Shown piece by piece: positions 25,451 through 37,683 of a stretch of DNA of 64,000 nt (positions are counted from its first letter, which is position 1; each line of letters starts with the position of its first letter). This DNA comes from Adenanthera pavonina (lineage: Eukaryota > Streptophyta > Magnoliopsida > Fabales > Fabaceae). The stretch lies in NCBI GenBank assembly GCA_026686845.1, contig JAIVEN010000019.1, forward strand, positions 33,112,501 through 33,176,500, in the 5' to 3' direction. The notes under the pieces are model-generated. The model worked only from the letters and a program-made list of their open reading frames with translations, was not told the DNA's origin and searched no databases. A program made the position numbers and the translations under genes.

Positions 25451-27180
25451 ATATGGTTTTTTTTTTATAGAATTAATGAAATGTAATAGAGATTGACTGG
25501 TATAGTTTTTTTTTATTCGTTCCTGGATATTGATATTAATATTGTAGCTAAAGATTATAATTTTTGCTTTACAGGATGTAATGTAATTTTTAGATTCCAT
25601 CAACATTTCATCAATATGATGGAGTGTTACAAAATTTGGCCAGCTTGTGAACTACGCACGTTGAACTTGAGCTGCTCGATGAGGAACCAGGGTTATTTTG
25701 CTGAGCTTGATTAATTGACGATGTTTGAATCTGACTCATTCATTTAATGCAACTTTGATAGACAAAGTATATATTGAAAATAGGAAGCAAAATTCTTGCC
25801 AATAAAAAATAAAAAACAAAACAAGATGCAGGATTACATTAAATGGATCTGTCGACTGTACTTTTCTACCTTCCAATTTCATTTGATCATTTGCTCTACC
25901 TTGTGATTGCATCTTCCTACAGTGAAGATAGGTGAAGAAGGCGACTGGAGACGAACCTGTGAGCATGTTTTCATTTAGTGTTGTCATCTGTTGATTCAAA
26001 TTTTAGCAATGCATCGCAGAACTATTTTTTCAGGTTTTTGCAATCAGTGATTTGTGAAATGGTGGTGGTCTCTTCTAAGAACAGTTAATGGAAGGAGACA
26101 AGTAGAAAGAATCCTGTGGGCTCTTTGCCATTTAATGTTAGGTTATGTTGTTTTTGAGTCTTTTCTGCATTGTAAACACTTTTTCGCAGTATTTATGAGG
26201 TATGGAGGGATAAAATGAATAGAAGCAGACAATGATAAAAAGACAAAAGAAGAATGTCATGTCAGGGGTCGGTTTTGTGCATGTAAGTGTATTTCATTAT
26301 TTGACGATGGTGCCCATGTTGTTGAACTTTTGTTAGTTAATTAGTAGGATTTATCTATGGTTAGTTGTTCGTAGGTGCATTGGCAGAGAAGACAAAACTA
26401 AAATCCATAATGAGATCTTCTCATAGATCACGAGGTTCATCCTCTCTACTTTCCAAATTTGTATTGTGTTCCACTTTGGCCTCTTATTTATTTTTGTGTG
26501 ATTCTTTGTTGTCTTCAGACTTCTCTTGCTTTCAAGAAAATGATACATATGGTGATTCTGATGGTGTTGAATTCGTCAACAAGAGGATCAATGTGAGAGC
26601 TATAGGAATTGAGCAACGCATATCTGAATGCCTATCTCAATCACTGATTTTCGAGTCTGGCTCTATGGGGTGAGGAGATATTAATTTGAAATTCTTAGCG
26701 CCTTATTATTTGCCCTGTGCAATTTGTGTATTTATGTTCCTAGGTGGTCTTTTTAACTCTTCAGGGAGGATACAATGCATAGCTCATTGGATGTCTGATA
26801 TCGTCCAGCAGATACAATCAGTTCCTCAACTACATGTGCTCAAAAGAGGAGGAGAACCGAGAAAAATGTTTTTGGTGATCACAATGATATTGCTAGACCA
26901 GGTACTGGCAGGAAGTATATGATTAATCATTTTAAATTTGTATTTACAATTATATATAGTTATTGGAAGATGAATTTTTACTTTTCTACAAGTTATGGAT
27001 TGAATTCATTTCTCCATTGAGATAATCATTATTTGGAATCAAAATTAGATTATCTATAGTTATTGAAAGATCAAATTTTCGTTGTTGTAAAAATAAAAGT
27101 AGATTAGTAAATTTGTGTATCATTATTATTTCATTCTTGCTGTTTGGTAATTTGTGTCTTTTTAACTTCTTTTTTATTCT

Positions 27181-28380
27181 TTGGATGAGATTAGTTATGT
27201 TGATCTAGGTGATCCCTTCCATGCATGCAAATTTTATGGGACCATGATGTGGGTCAATGAAAAAGTAAAATATAGTGCATCAAGTAATGATCCAATGTTC
27301 TCAATGTGCTGTTCAAATGGGAAAGTCAAACTGCCTTTGTTACTAGATTCTCCATATTATTTATCACATTTATTCTTTGAAAAGGAAAGTCCAGACTCAA
27401 AAATTTTTAAGGAATATTCATTTATACAACACTATATTTTCATTTACTTTAATGGAGGAAATAGTTAAACAATTGCCTAGACCAGGACTATACTACTTTG
27501 TAATATCTAGATAGAATTACCATAATATTGGTAGTTTATTACCCATCTTTAGATCTCCTCCTATTTATTCACAGCTTTATATGTTTGATACATAGCATAA
27601 AATTGGGAACTGTGTTTCAACTATGAGTTATTTTATATGTATAAACATTTTTCTTCCCCACATCTCACATTACCATTGCTAACTTGTGGTCTAACCATTT
27701 GTTTATATTTTCTAGATGTTGTGATTCAGAATCTCAAATAGATCTCAATGTTCACTTGATCAAAGATACGTTGAATGAGTCGAATTCCTATGTAAAGAAA
27801 TATAGGATGGCATGTGATATTATCAAATCAAATGATTATGTTCATCTCAAGATATGTTTATTGAGTAGGATTGGTGAATATATAGGACATTATAAACAAC
27901 CAAGTGCTACTAAAGTTGCTGCACTTATCATAGGTGATTTTGACCACTGTTATAATGAGCGAGATATTATAATTGAGAAATAGTTAGGTAAGTTGAAGAG
28001 AATCAATGAGCTACATAAGGGTTATCTTCCTCTACAATATCTATTACTTTTCCCTTATAGGAACAATGTATATGAACCTTATATTGAACTTCACTCAGTT
28101 AGTAGTGGAAAAAGATTAAAGTGAAAATTTGTCAGTATCTGACAATTTATTGCATATCACTCAATGATGAGGCCCACAGAAAAATATTGTTACTTCATGC
28201 AGGTAGATTGTTGCAACAATTTATTCTATTATTGAAGCTCAGCAACTATAGTTTATTAGGAATAACCAAGCTCAAGTATGAGTTGATCTGTCTTGAGGAT
28301 TATCATATGCCATACTTAAGGGAGAAATGAATGCTCTTTCAAATAGAAAAAGAATCATTCTCCCTTTTTCTTTCACAGAA
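27181..28380 (+). pseudogene. Helitron Rep N-terminal remnant
   Basis: Disconnected coding pieces match the order seen in plant Helitron proteins. 27290-27468 has CCSNGKVKLPLLLDSPYYL (the cysteine-containing N-terminal motif). 27711-27983 has YVKKYRMACDI, then KICLLSRIGEYIGHYKQPSA and VAALIIGDFD. 28000-28120 has INELHKGYLPLQYLLLFPY in a shifted frame. Between the pieces are stops and AT-rich stretches (27480-27700) that may be old introns. A further upstream stretch at 26365-26930 stays partly open but I do not recognise it; it may be an N-terminal exon. Confidence 0.8.
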
Positions 28381-28416
28381 GGTGCACGCTATTTAATATA
28401 AAACTATAAGGATATT

Positions 28417-29460
28417 ATGGCTACATGTAGATGGGTAAGATATCCTAACATATTTATAGCTATTACTTGTAATCCAGCATGGCCTAAAATTAAAATGGGG
28501 TGTAATAAACAATCTCATAACTCAACTGATCAACCTGATGTAGTTTCTAGGGTTTTTGAATCAAAACTAAAAGATCTCATGCAAGTTCTCAAGTCAGAGT
28601 ATGTTTTTGGTCGCGTGATAGCAGGTAAAATATTTTTCTTTATATTTGAATTTATAGTGTAACATACATTGCATAATTAACTATTTGCAATGTATTCTGT
28701 TTTAGAGATTTATAGTATAGAATTCCAAAAAAGAGAGTTTCCCCATGCTTATATTCTATTCTTTTTGAGTGAAGATAGCAAGATCAAAACTCCTGAGCAA
28801 TTGGATAATTCAATATTTGTTGAGATACTAGATAAATATGATAATCCTTTACTTTAAGAACTTGTAGGGTCGTTTATGATGCATGATCCTTGTGGATCAA
28901 GTAATCATAATTCTCCTTGTATGGAAAGCAATAAGTATAGCACTTCCCTAAGAGATATGTAGAACACAGTGTAATAGATGAAGAAGGTTTTCTAGATTAT
29001 AAGAGAAAGAATGATGGGAGGACTATAATGAAGAAGGGCATTGTGCTTGACAACTAGTATGTTGTCCCTTACAATCCTTACCTCTTGAAAAGATTCCAGG
29101 CTCACATTAGTGTTGAAAAAATAAATCATTCAAAATCTGTGAAGTACTTGTTTAAATATTTAACAAAGAGCAATGATAGGGTTATAATCAGCCTATATTA
29201 TGATGCAAATGTACAATCAATGGGAATTGCGCATGATGAAATACAACAATATTATGATTGCTAATACATCTCACCCCGTGAAGCTATATGGAGAATATTT
29301 GCTTTCAATATTAATCACAGAAATCCAACTATTGAGCGACTCAGTTTTCATCTTCCAGGTGAACAAGTAGTCTTGTATAAAGACTCAGATTACATCCACA
29401 AAGTATTACAAAGAGAAAATAGCAGTCAGTCTATGATGTTATCATGAATGAATTGCAACA
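28417..29460 (+). pseudogene. Helitron Rep (HUH endonuclease) catalytic region, inactive
   Basis: 28417-28600 encodes RYPNIFIAITCNPAWPKI, a strong Helitron Rep signature. At about 28738-28770 FPHAYILFFL stands where the two-histidine metal-binding motif H-x-H is expected; the second His is Tyr (28744-28752). 29040-29180 encodes PYNPYLLKRFQAHISVEK and then KYLFKYLTK, so the paired tyrosines of the nicking site appear retained (29145-29147 and 29157-29159). 29225-29400 has ISPREAIWRIFAFNI and RLSFHLPGEQV. In-frame stops (for example before YISPREA) and frameshifts break the chain. In intact relatives this domain nicks and rejoins DNA for rolling-circle transposition. Confidence 0.88.
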
Positions 29461-30052
29461 TTAACAATGATTTGGCAAAAACACTAACTTATCTAGAATT
29501 TCCTCAGTATTTTGTATATGACCACACAATAGAGAATGGCGAAAGGAAAAAAGAATTTTATATAGGATGACTACACCATGTTTCACCAGTTTCAGGTGAG
29601 TTATACTTCTTGCGTATGCTTCTAACAAAAATGAAGGGGCGTACTTCTTCTGAAGCGATTCAAATAGTTAATGGTGTCATCTACCATAGCTACAAGTCAG
29701 CTTGCTACACATTGGGACTTCTTGATGATGACCAAGAATTCATTGATGCTATTCGTGAAGTAGCAATGTGGGGAACAGGTTCATTTCTAAGGAAATTTTT
29801 AAATGTTGTTGTCATTTTCATTGTCAAGACCTGACTTAGTATGGAAAGCAATTTCTGATATTCTCTCCGAAGACCTATTTTATGTTCCCCAAAGTAAGCT
29901 GGAAGTAACAGGTACAACATTGTGTTCATAATTATTATGGTCTATCATTTACTTATCTTCAACAAACAATGATTGTTCATTAATTTATTATCAATGACAG
30001 GAATGCAACATTCAAAGGAAGAAAAAGAGGGAGTAGCCCTAAAAGAAATTGA

Positions 30053-31036
30053 TTGTTTCCTACAATTCTTAAAGACTTTCCAATTTTTTTGCTGTTACCT
30101 GATTTTTGTTCTTCTGTTTCTCTTAATTATTTAGTTGAAGATCATCTATGTTTAGATAAAGATTTATTAAAAGATGAAGCTGAATGCATGATATCGTCTA
30201 TGACAGATGAGCATAAGCATATTTTTAATTCAATCATTTTTGCTTTAGATTCAAATTTTCCAACGTTATTCTTCATCCATGGTTTTGGTGGAACTGGAAA
30301 AACTTACTTATGGAATGCATTGGCATCAACACTTAGATCAAGAAATCAAATTGTCATAACTGTTGTTTCAAGTGATATAGCTACAACTTTGCTCCCAAAT
30401 GGTAGGACTACTCATTCATTATTTACAATTCCTTTAGAAATTAATAAAGATTCAATATGCAATGTGAAACAAAACTCACCCATAGCATATCTCATTAGAA
30501 AAAGTAAATTAGCCAACTAGGATGAAGTACCTATGATAAATTGCTATTGTATAGAAGCAGTTGATTGTACATTTAGGGACATCATGCAACCTTTAGATGC
30601 CAATTCCATGATTCTTCCATTTGGAGGCAAATGTATAGTAATGGGTGGTGATTTTCGTCAGATACTACCTGTCAATCCAAAGAGATCCAGAGTTGATATT
30701 GTAAATGCATAATCAATCGATCTATCTTTGGAAATACTGAAGAGTTTTCCATTTAACAAAGAATATGAGATTATTATCTACATCAAATGACAACCACGAT
30801 AACTTGAAAAAATTTGCCTAGTGGACATTAGACATTGGAGATGGGAAGATGGGTCAGTCTGACAATGGTTTTAGGCAGGTTCAAATCCCATCATCATTAA
30901 TTATTGTTGAGTAGGAAGATCCTATTAAAGCCATTATACAAATCACTTATCCTAATTTGCTTAGCAATTATTGAAATAGGGATTACTTTACTGACAGAGC
31001 CATTCTGTCTACAAAAATTGAGGTTATTGTTGCACC
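30053..31036 (+). pseudogene. Helitron PIF1-type helicase, 5' part
   Basis: A superfamily-1B helicase. The Walker A motif GFGGTGKT lies at 30281-30304, followed by YLWNALASTLRSRNQIV. The Walker B region reads stop-DEVPM: the Trp codon before DE has become TAG at 30518-30520. GGDFRQILPV follows at about 30643-30672. More stops follow at 30712 and beyond. Short matching pieces, KAIIQITYPNLLSNY and YFTDRAILSTKIEVIVAP, continue to 31036, where the gene is cut by a 3.7-kb insertion and resumes at about 34707. The helicase would unwind DNA during rolling-circle transfer in a working element. Confidence 0.9.
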
Positions 31037-34000
31037 TAAAAAAATGCGACAAAAGGGAAAAGAGAACAAGTCGGATTTTCCTGACAAAAATCGACTTGTG
31101 AGGAGTCGCCACCAAAATTTTGAGAAAAAATCTTGGGAAACCAAATTAGGAAAGGAAAGGATGGTCTGCGTAATCAGAATTGGATTCAGGAGTCGATTAT
31201 GTGTGGGGAAGATGTTAGGCACCCCACAACACTCGTTCCTAGAAACGGTTACCTTACGTTGATTGTGCAAATTAATATGGCTTTAAAAGTATTTTGGTTT
31301 TCCTTTTATCATTCACATGCGAGAATAAGGGTAGAGAAGAATTTAAGAAAATTTAAGAAATTTGGAAAACAAAATAAAGAAAATAAATTAAATTAGAAAT
31401 TAAGGAGATTTAAAAATGAGGAAAAGGAGTTGGGAAAATAAATTGAAAAATATTTATTTATTTACAAAAGGCGGACTTGACCCAGGATCAGAACCTGGAG
31501 CCTACGTACCCTGCGATAGGGATCAAAGTCCATGTAGTTCATACTAGAAATGCGTGTCAGTTGGTTAATACATTTTTTTATTTTTTAATTATAAAATTTT
31601 TGTGATAAGAGAAAGTTAGTTGAAAATAATGTAACTTTTCGCATGTAAAACAATTTTCTGAAATTGAGTTGGTGTGTTTTAATTTTCAAAAGATAATTTA
31701 ATTCTGCTTACTTACTCTTATTTTATTTTTGCTTTGAAAATGTTTCTCTCATTTTTTATTGTTATTTTTTTAAAATGATATATTTTGTACTTTTGAAAAA
31801 TTTTCTTTAAAAGAAAATGAAAATCAATTTACCTGTTACAAACTCGCAATCGTGTCCGATAGATTGGTTCCTTAATTACCTGCGGAAGCTCTAAACCTCG
31901 CAGTATAAAGGTTTTATCATACATTTTTAAATAAAATTGGAAGAAACTTGTTATATCATCATAATTTATTTTTTATGAAATATAATTATTTTCTTAAAAA
32001 GAAAGTTATTTAACTAACATATCTACGTGGATTTGCAATCTCATGCGATGACTCAGTAAATTAGATACCTGCGTGGGTTCCAAAAACTCATACGGTATAA
32101 TTATTAAGCCACTTATTTATTTATTCAAAATAATATTATTACCCCATTGCTTCTTAAAACAAGCAATTACAAATTATTTCTACTTGGTATGTGGCATTTG
32201 AAAACATCACATTATTATATCTTGCCTTGAAACTATGTTATAAATAATTATTTAGTCAATATTTCTTTGTAATTGTATTATCACTACTTTTAACTAGAGC
32301 TTATAAGTATTTTGAAATACACTCTGGTTTTAAAAGTAGAACTACATACATATATATATATAAAGTTAAAAATCAGTTACCCAACCAATTGATGTATCTG
32401 AATTCGCAGTTTCACGTGATAACAATCAACTAAGATACCTGCAAGAATTGTGAAACCTCTGCGGTATAATGATTTGAGTGATTATAAAAAGGTTTGAAAT
32501 TTTTATTTATTTATTACTTTTATATATTTTTATTATTTTTATTTATTTAAGAAAATATTGTCGCGAAGTTCATAAAAAAAATATTTTTACAATTACAAAC
32601 CACACATCTAACTCACATGCCTACATGGACTCGCAGTCTCATGTGGCAACGCAGTTAATTCAAGATCTTGCGTGGGTTCTTGAACCACATGTGACATGAT
32701 TATTTGCTAACTAGATCAAACTCTTTTCTTATCATTGTTTATTATTATACACATGTACATATTTTCCATAAAAAGGAGATTCTTGAAGGGATTGACCATT
32801 AGATCTTTTATGCGTCCTTTGTTACCAATCTAATTCAAACAAAACTAATCTAATTCAAATAAAAGTGGAGCAAAAATTGTGTAAAGCGTTATATCAATCT
32901 GCCTATGACATGTTTATGAACTCAAGAATGCTAAGATAGCATCAGATAGAAGCCCTCATGCCCAAAGATCACAAGGAAGAAAATCTATGGATACACAACC
33001 CAAATTTCAATTAGACTAGTATCTTTTAAAACATTTTCAGATATCAGTCAAACGTTTCTCATATGTACCAGTCAGGATGCCATTTTCAGACAGAAAGAGA
33101 ACCATAGAGACTCACAAAGTGTAATTGAGATAATTTGGTCTCCATTTAACACAGAGACTTTCACCCAGGCACCAACAACCATCGACACCTTAGTCATTCT
33201 TATAACACTTACAGGGGCCGAAGCCTCTTAAATCAAATATGTGGCAAAGGACCTTAGGCCAATTTTCCACTCCCAAGTTAAACCATAATGCTAGAATTCA
33301 ACTCCCATAGTATAATAGACAACTAAGACCCTGGGCACATCACTTTTAGTTGATTATAGACTTAAGGAAAATTGTCCAAGCATTTTGACACCTAGGCTTA
33401 ATTATGTGGTAAATGAACCAAAATAGAGCACTACTCAGTAGAGGAACAAATCGAGATTCTAAGAAACGAGCAGGCCTAACTGAAATTCTTAGGCACCAAG
33501 CACCTAGAAGAGAGATCTAAGAGCAAGTAGTTAATTTAAGCAAATTAACTATTAGCATCGTGATAACAACAACGGAGCAGAATGTGGGGAACAAACAAAG
33601 ATAGTGAGCCCTTAGCAAAAGAGAAAAATCACAGCAAGCTACTAACCCAAATGACCCAATAAACTTCAAATTTCTTCCTAGATCATCTGTTCCTTCGTCT
33701 CTCATGCACGGCTTCACCCTTAGCCTCCCATGTTCCTTTGCTCAGACCACCCTCGCCTTTGTGCTCGGTCCCTTTTGTTGCTCTCTCCGTCAACATCCAA
33801 ACCTTTAGGGTTTTCAGTGTCTCCAACTTTCTCCTTTGTTGTCCCCCCCCCCCCCCCGCGCTGCAATTGCTCCCCCCATCCTTTTATAGAGTTCCCACGA
33901 GTGAAAGGAAAAGAGATCTTGAGCATGTGATTGTCCCCTTTCATGTCCTGGTTCCGTGCACCGCCTGGCCTGCTTCTCTGTATTTTCTAACCTTTTCCTT

Positions 34001-34706
34001 TACCCTGCTTCTTTCATGCGTGCACCTCTGGCCTTCCCTCCCGCTCTCGCCTGCGAAGCCGTCATGGCTCTTTTGCTTTACCCATGCTTGTATACTACTC
34101 TCTCAGACTTTCTCTGCTCCCTATTTTGTCCCCTCTCTTTTTTTCTCTCGCTTTTTCTTTCAGCTCTCTAACTTCTTGACCATGACTTCCTCTATTTTTT
34201 GCTTTCTTTGGTGGTGCTAGACTCCCTCTAGTCCTCTCCCTTTGCGTGTTCAGTCTCCCTTTGATCCTCCTTACTTTTTGCCTTGTCCGCGACTCCCTCC
34301 ATTCCTCGCTCAAACTGCTTTAGGTCTCTCTGCGTTTGCCCTTCCTTTCACTCTGCTTTTTCTCTCAGTCTCGTGGCTCCCTCTGTTTCCTTTTCTTTGG
34401 GTGCCTGCCACCCTCCGTTATTTAGGGCTACGTCCTTTGGTCCAAGTCCACTAGCCCTCAATTGGGCTCATGATATCTTGGGCTGAAATGCTGATCCAGC
34501 ATTTCAGCCCAAAATACTTTTTTTTAGATTTTGCTTTTAATTTTCTTATTTGAAATTTCATATATCAAATTCTAGAAAGAAGGAATTGGATCTTGAAATT
34601 AAATTATATTTATTAATTTCCCTACTTGTAAGAGAATTTTGTTTTATTTCTTGTGCTTTTTCAATTTTTATAGTTTTTTTAATGCTCCGGACAAAATGGG
34701 GTGTTC
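31037..34706. mobile_element. non-coding repeat element inserted in the Helitron helicase (LARD-like)
   Basis: The helicase frame stops matching at ...EVIVAP (31036) and resumes with VINKINNYIYSIFPGD (34708), so the 3.67 kb between is an insertion. Its left part carries phrases I know from a widespread plant repeat: GGAGTCGCCACCAAAATTTT near 31097, GTGTGGGGAAGATGTTAGGC near 31200, and AGCCTACGTACCCTGCGATA near 31499. The right end reads GACAAAATGGGGTGTTCACA. A shorter, related AATGC..GACAAAAGGG occurs at the left end. No coding frame is credible. 33720-34480 is strongly C/T-rich on the plus strand, with a run of 15 C at 33843-33857. I favour a non-autonomous LTR-type derivative, but no LTR pair or clear target-site duplication is visible. 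Confidence 0.65.
31834..32699. repeat. four dispersed copies of an ~85-100 bp block inside the insertion
   Basis: Copies at about 31834-31912, 32015-32100, 32371-32471 and 32603-32699. Each keeps the same order: a CTCGCAATC/CTCGCAGTCTCATG-like part, a short gap, (A)GATACCTGCGTGGGTTC or a variant, and a final (C)GGTATAATGA. AT-rich spacers of about 100-270 bases separate them. They are too diverged and unevenly spaced for a simple tandem array. Confidence 0.75.
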
Positions 34707-35335
34707 ACAGTGATCAATAAAATCAATAACTACATTTACTCTATTTTTCCTGGTGATTGTGTTGATTATTTCAGTTATAATTCTGTCATGACAGAATCAA
34801 ATGAAAATGATTACTTTGGGGAGCTATATAATATTGAGTTTCTTAATAGTGTTGAGTGTTTTAGAATTCTGCCTCATAGACTATCTCGTAAATAGGGATG
34901 CCTATCATGCTTCTAAGGAATATTGATCAATCTTCAGAGCTTTGCAATGTGAGAAGAATGATCATTTCTCGTCTTCATAAACATGTGATTGAAGCAATTA
35001 TTCTGGATGGATCTTATCCGAGTGAAAAAGTTCTAATACATTGGATGGATTTGAATCCTTATAAAACAAGATGGCTTTTCAAGTTTGAGAGAAGAATTCT
35101 CAATTGTTGCATCTTTTGCGATGACTATCAATAAACGTTAAGGTCAATCATTGACAAATGTTGGGTTTTATCCGCCTCATAGTGTTTTCACTCATGGCCA
35201 ACTTTATATGGCAGTTTCTAGAGTTCGAATGATTAAAGGACTTAAAATCCTAATTCATGATGCAAATACTCTGGCCTTAACTTAGACAACTAATGTTGTA
35301 TTTCAAGAAGTTTTTGATGACCTTTATTAAGTCAT
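34707..35335 (+). pseudogene. Helitron helicase, 3' part
   Basis: Continuation of the helicase after the insertion. 34708-34893 encodes VINKINNYIYSIFPGD and a segment ending in LPHRLS. A frameshift follows, then MPIMLLRNIDQSSELCN (34898 onward) and a shifted piece with the C-terminal helicase signature FTHGQLYMAVSRVRMIKGLK at about 35188-35248. The remnant ends near 35335 with QEVFDDLY and a stop. These motifs are the usual end of the Helitron Rep-helicase. Confidence 0.88.
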
Positions 35336-35473
35336 TCTAATGTACAGGTTTTGTTGATAAGCAATACTTGATTCCATTGAGAAACAATTCGTACTAATCT
35401 TAGTCCTTTTTTACCCTCGTGAATTTGTATTTGAAGTTTTTGAATAAAGATAATTAACTTTAAATGAATTTTT

Positions 35474-36229
35474 AAACCTACTTCTTAAACATGAAAAGGT
35501 TCTATCGTATATAGGTACGAATTTAATCCAGCTACTATAATATTCGCATTGAATTAAAATTAAAAAATATATATATATATATATAAACTACTGTGTTTTA
35601 CTTTGGTATTTGAATAACATTTTTCTCTTGGCAGATAAAAGTGCACCTTATATTTATACCACAGGTTCTACCCTGAGAAAAGGTTCAGTTGCATAGATGT
35701 ACAACCCTCATAAATTTCTTTGGAACGAGACACTTAGTATTAGTTTTATTTTTTTATTGGAACCTACAGAGACCATATTTTTTTCTTCATCTACATAATT
35801 TTATCTTTTGTTTCTTACATTTATCGCTAATAAATTCTTAAGAGTTATTTGAATATAATAAAACAGTCTAAGAATTATTATGTATAGTAATTTATTGAAA
35901 GCTACAAGAAGAATTTTTTTTGTCTTGATCCATATAATTTAATCTTTTATTTGTTATATTTATCGCTGATAAATTTTTAAAGGTTATTTGAGTATAATAA
36001 AGCAGTACAAGGATTATTATGTATAGTAGTAAAAATATGTGAATGCATTTAGAAGCTTCCAAGTATTTACATCTATAGATAGAAAACTGATAAAAGCATA
36101 GATTTTTACCTCTTTAAATTGTGCATCATCAATAAAAAAAAAAGAAATTGTTTCCATCAAGTAAAAGGAACGAAAAAGGAATATATATTTATAATGATTA
36201 TTATTAATATGTATTATTTTTACCAAAAC
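35474..36229 (+). repeat. copy 1 of a tandem duplication (about 0.75 kb)
   Basis: Begins AAACCTACTTCTTAAACAT and ends ACCAAAAC. It is matched along its length by 36281-37683, including GATAAAAGTGCACC, CAGTTGCATA and GAAGCTTCCAAGTATTTACA. It is non-coding and lies between the Helitron helicase and the RPA-like gene. Within the unit, a shorter internal similarity (TAATAAAGCAGT..GGATTATTATGTA type) repeats twice. Confidence 0.85.
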
Positions 36230-36280
36230 TGTAGATCTATATTATTAACTAATAATACTGACAAAATTTTTTTTTTTTAA

Positions 36281-37683
36281 AAACCTACTTCTTAAACATA
36301 AAAAGATTTTATCTTGTGTAGGTAGGAAATTAGCCCAGCTACTATAACATTTACATTGAATTAAAATTAAAATGAAATATATAAACTATTGCCTTTTACT
36401 TTAGTATTTGAATAACTTTTTCCTCTTAGGGTATGTTTGGCAGGAGGGATTGGAGGGAAATGGAGGGGAGGAATTTAATGGAGGAAAGGGAAGGGAATGA
36501 GAGACAAGATATGGAGGGAAGGGAAGGGGAAGGAAGGGAAGGGAATTGAGGTGAGGAGAGGAATTTTAATAACCTGTTGTTTGGTTCAGGATGGAAGAGG
36601 AGGGGAGGGAAGTTAATAATAATTTGATTATTTTACTTTTGAAATTAAAGAAAATTTTTAACATTTTTATGAGTATACAAAATTTCAATATTGAGTATAA
36701 AATTATGTTTTACTATTTTATACTGATACTTACAATTTTTTAGTCAATACTAAAATTTTTTATACTTATTTTTTGAGATATGAAACTTGGATGTAATATT
36801 TTTTGGTATTAGGAACCTTCAAATAAATATTTTTATGTTTTAAAGATTTTTTAATAATTTTTCTTATTTTTAAAAAATATTTTTTATTTATAAAAAAAAG
36901 AATAAAAAATGAAAAAAAAAATAAACTGTCCCCCGATTTCGGGGGGAACACTTTGAGGGGCCCTCAAATTGTGTATCCAAAGAGGGAGGCCTCCCTCTGT
37001 TTGAATTGGATATAAACAGTAGAGGGTGCTCCCCTCCCCTCCCCTCTCAAACCCCCCTACCAAACAGGGAATTAGTAGATAAAAGTGCACCTTATATTTG
37101 CACCGCATGCTCTTCCCTGAAAAAAGGTTCAGTTGCATAAATGCACAACCTTGAGAAACTTCTTCCAAATTCGGAAAATACTTGACATTAGTTTTATTTT
37201 TTTATTGGAACCTACAGAGACCATATTTTTATCTTCATCTATATAATTTCATCTTTTGTTTCTTACATTTATCGCTAGTAAATTCTTAAGAATTATTTGA
37301 ATATAATAAAGCAGTCAAAGGATTATTATGTATAGTAATTTATTGAAAGCTAGAAGGAGAATTTTTTTTTATCTTGATCCATATAATTTAATCTTTTATT
37401 TGTTATTTTTATTGCTAATAAATTTTTAAACGTTATTTGAATATAAAAAAGCAGTAAAAGGATTATTATGTACAATAGTAAAAATATGTGAATGCATTTA
37501 GAAGCTTCCAAGTATTTACATCTATAGATAAAAAAATGATAAAAGCATAAATTTTTACCTCTTTAAATTGTGCATCATCAATTAAAAATTGTTTCCATAA
37601 AGCAAAAGCAACAAAAAAGGAATATATATATATATATATATTTATGATGATTATTATTAAATTGCATTATTTTTACTAAAACC
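36281..37683 (+). repeat. copy 2 of the tandem duplication, split by a MITE
   Basis: Same order of sequence as 35474-36229. The copy is interrupted at 36429-37071; once that insertion is left out its length is again about 0.75 kb. The duplication therefore came before the MITE. Confidence 0.85.
36429..37071. mobile_element. Tourist-like (PIF/Harbinger) MITE
   Basis: 643 bases flanked by TTA on both sides (36426-36428 and 37072-37074), the 3-base duplication of PIF/Harbinger elements. Copy 1 of the surrounding duplication supplies the empty site. Termini share a core TGTTTGGYAGGRGGG in inverted orientation. The left 180 bases are purine-rich (GGGAAGG units). The right part has three neighbouring short palindromes (36930-36945, 36952-36968, 36981-36998). 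No coding frame. Confidence 0.75.

Noticed and set aside
31466..32700. CRISPR-like array
   Set aside because: The repeated blocks are diverged, unevenly spaced, and sit in a eukaryotic transposon; spacers are AT-rich and variable in length. No relation to CRISPR.
33717..34486. Several overlapping open frames on both strands, up to 160 codons
   Set aside because: They arise in the C/T-biased tract, where stop codons are rare in several frames. The products are low-complexity Ser/Leu/Phe/Pro with no known domain.
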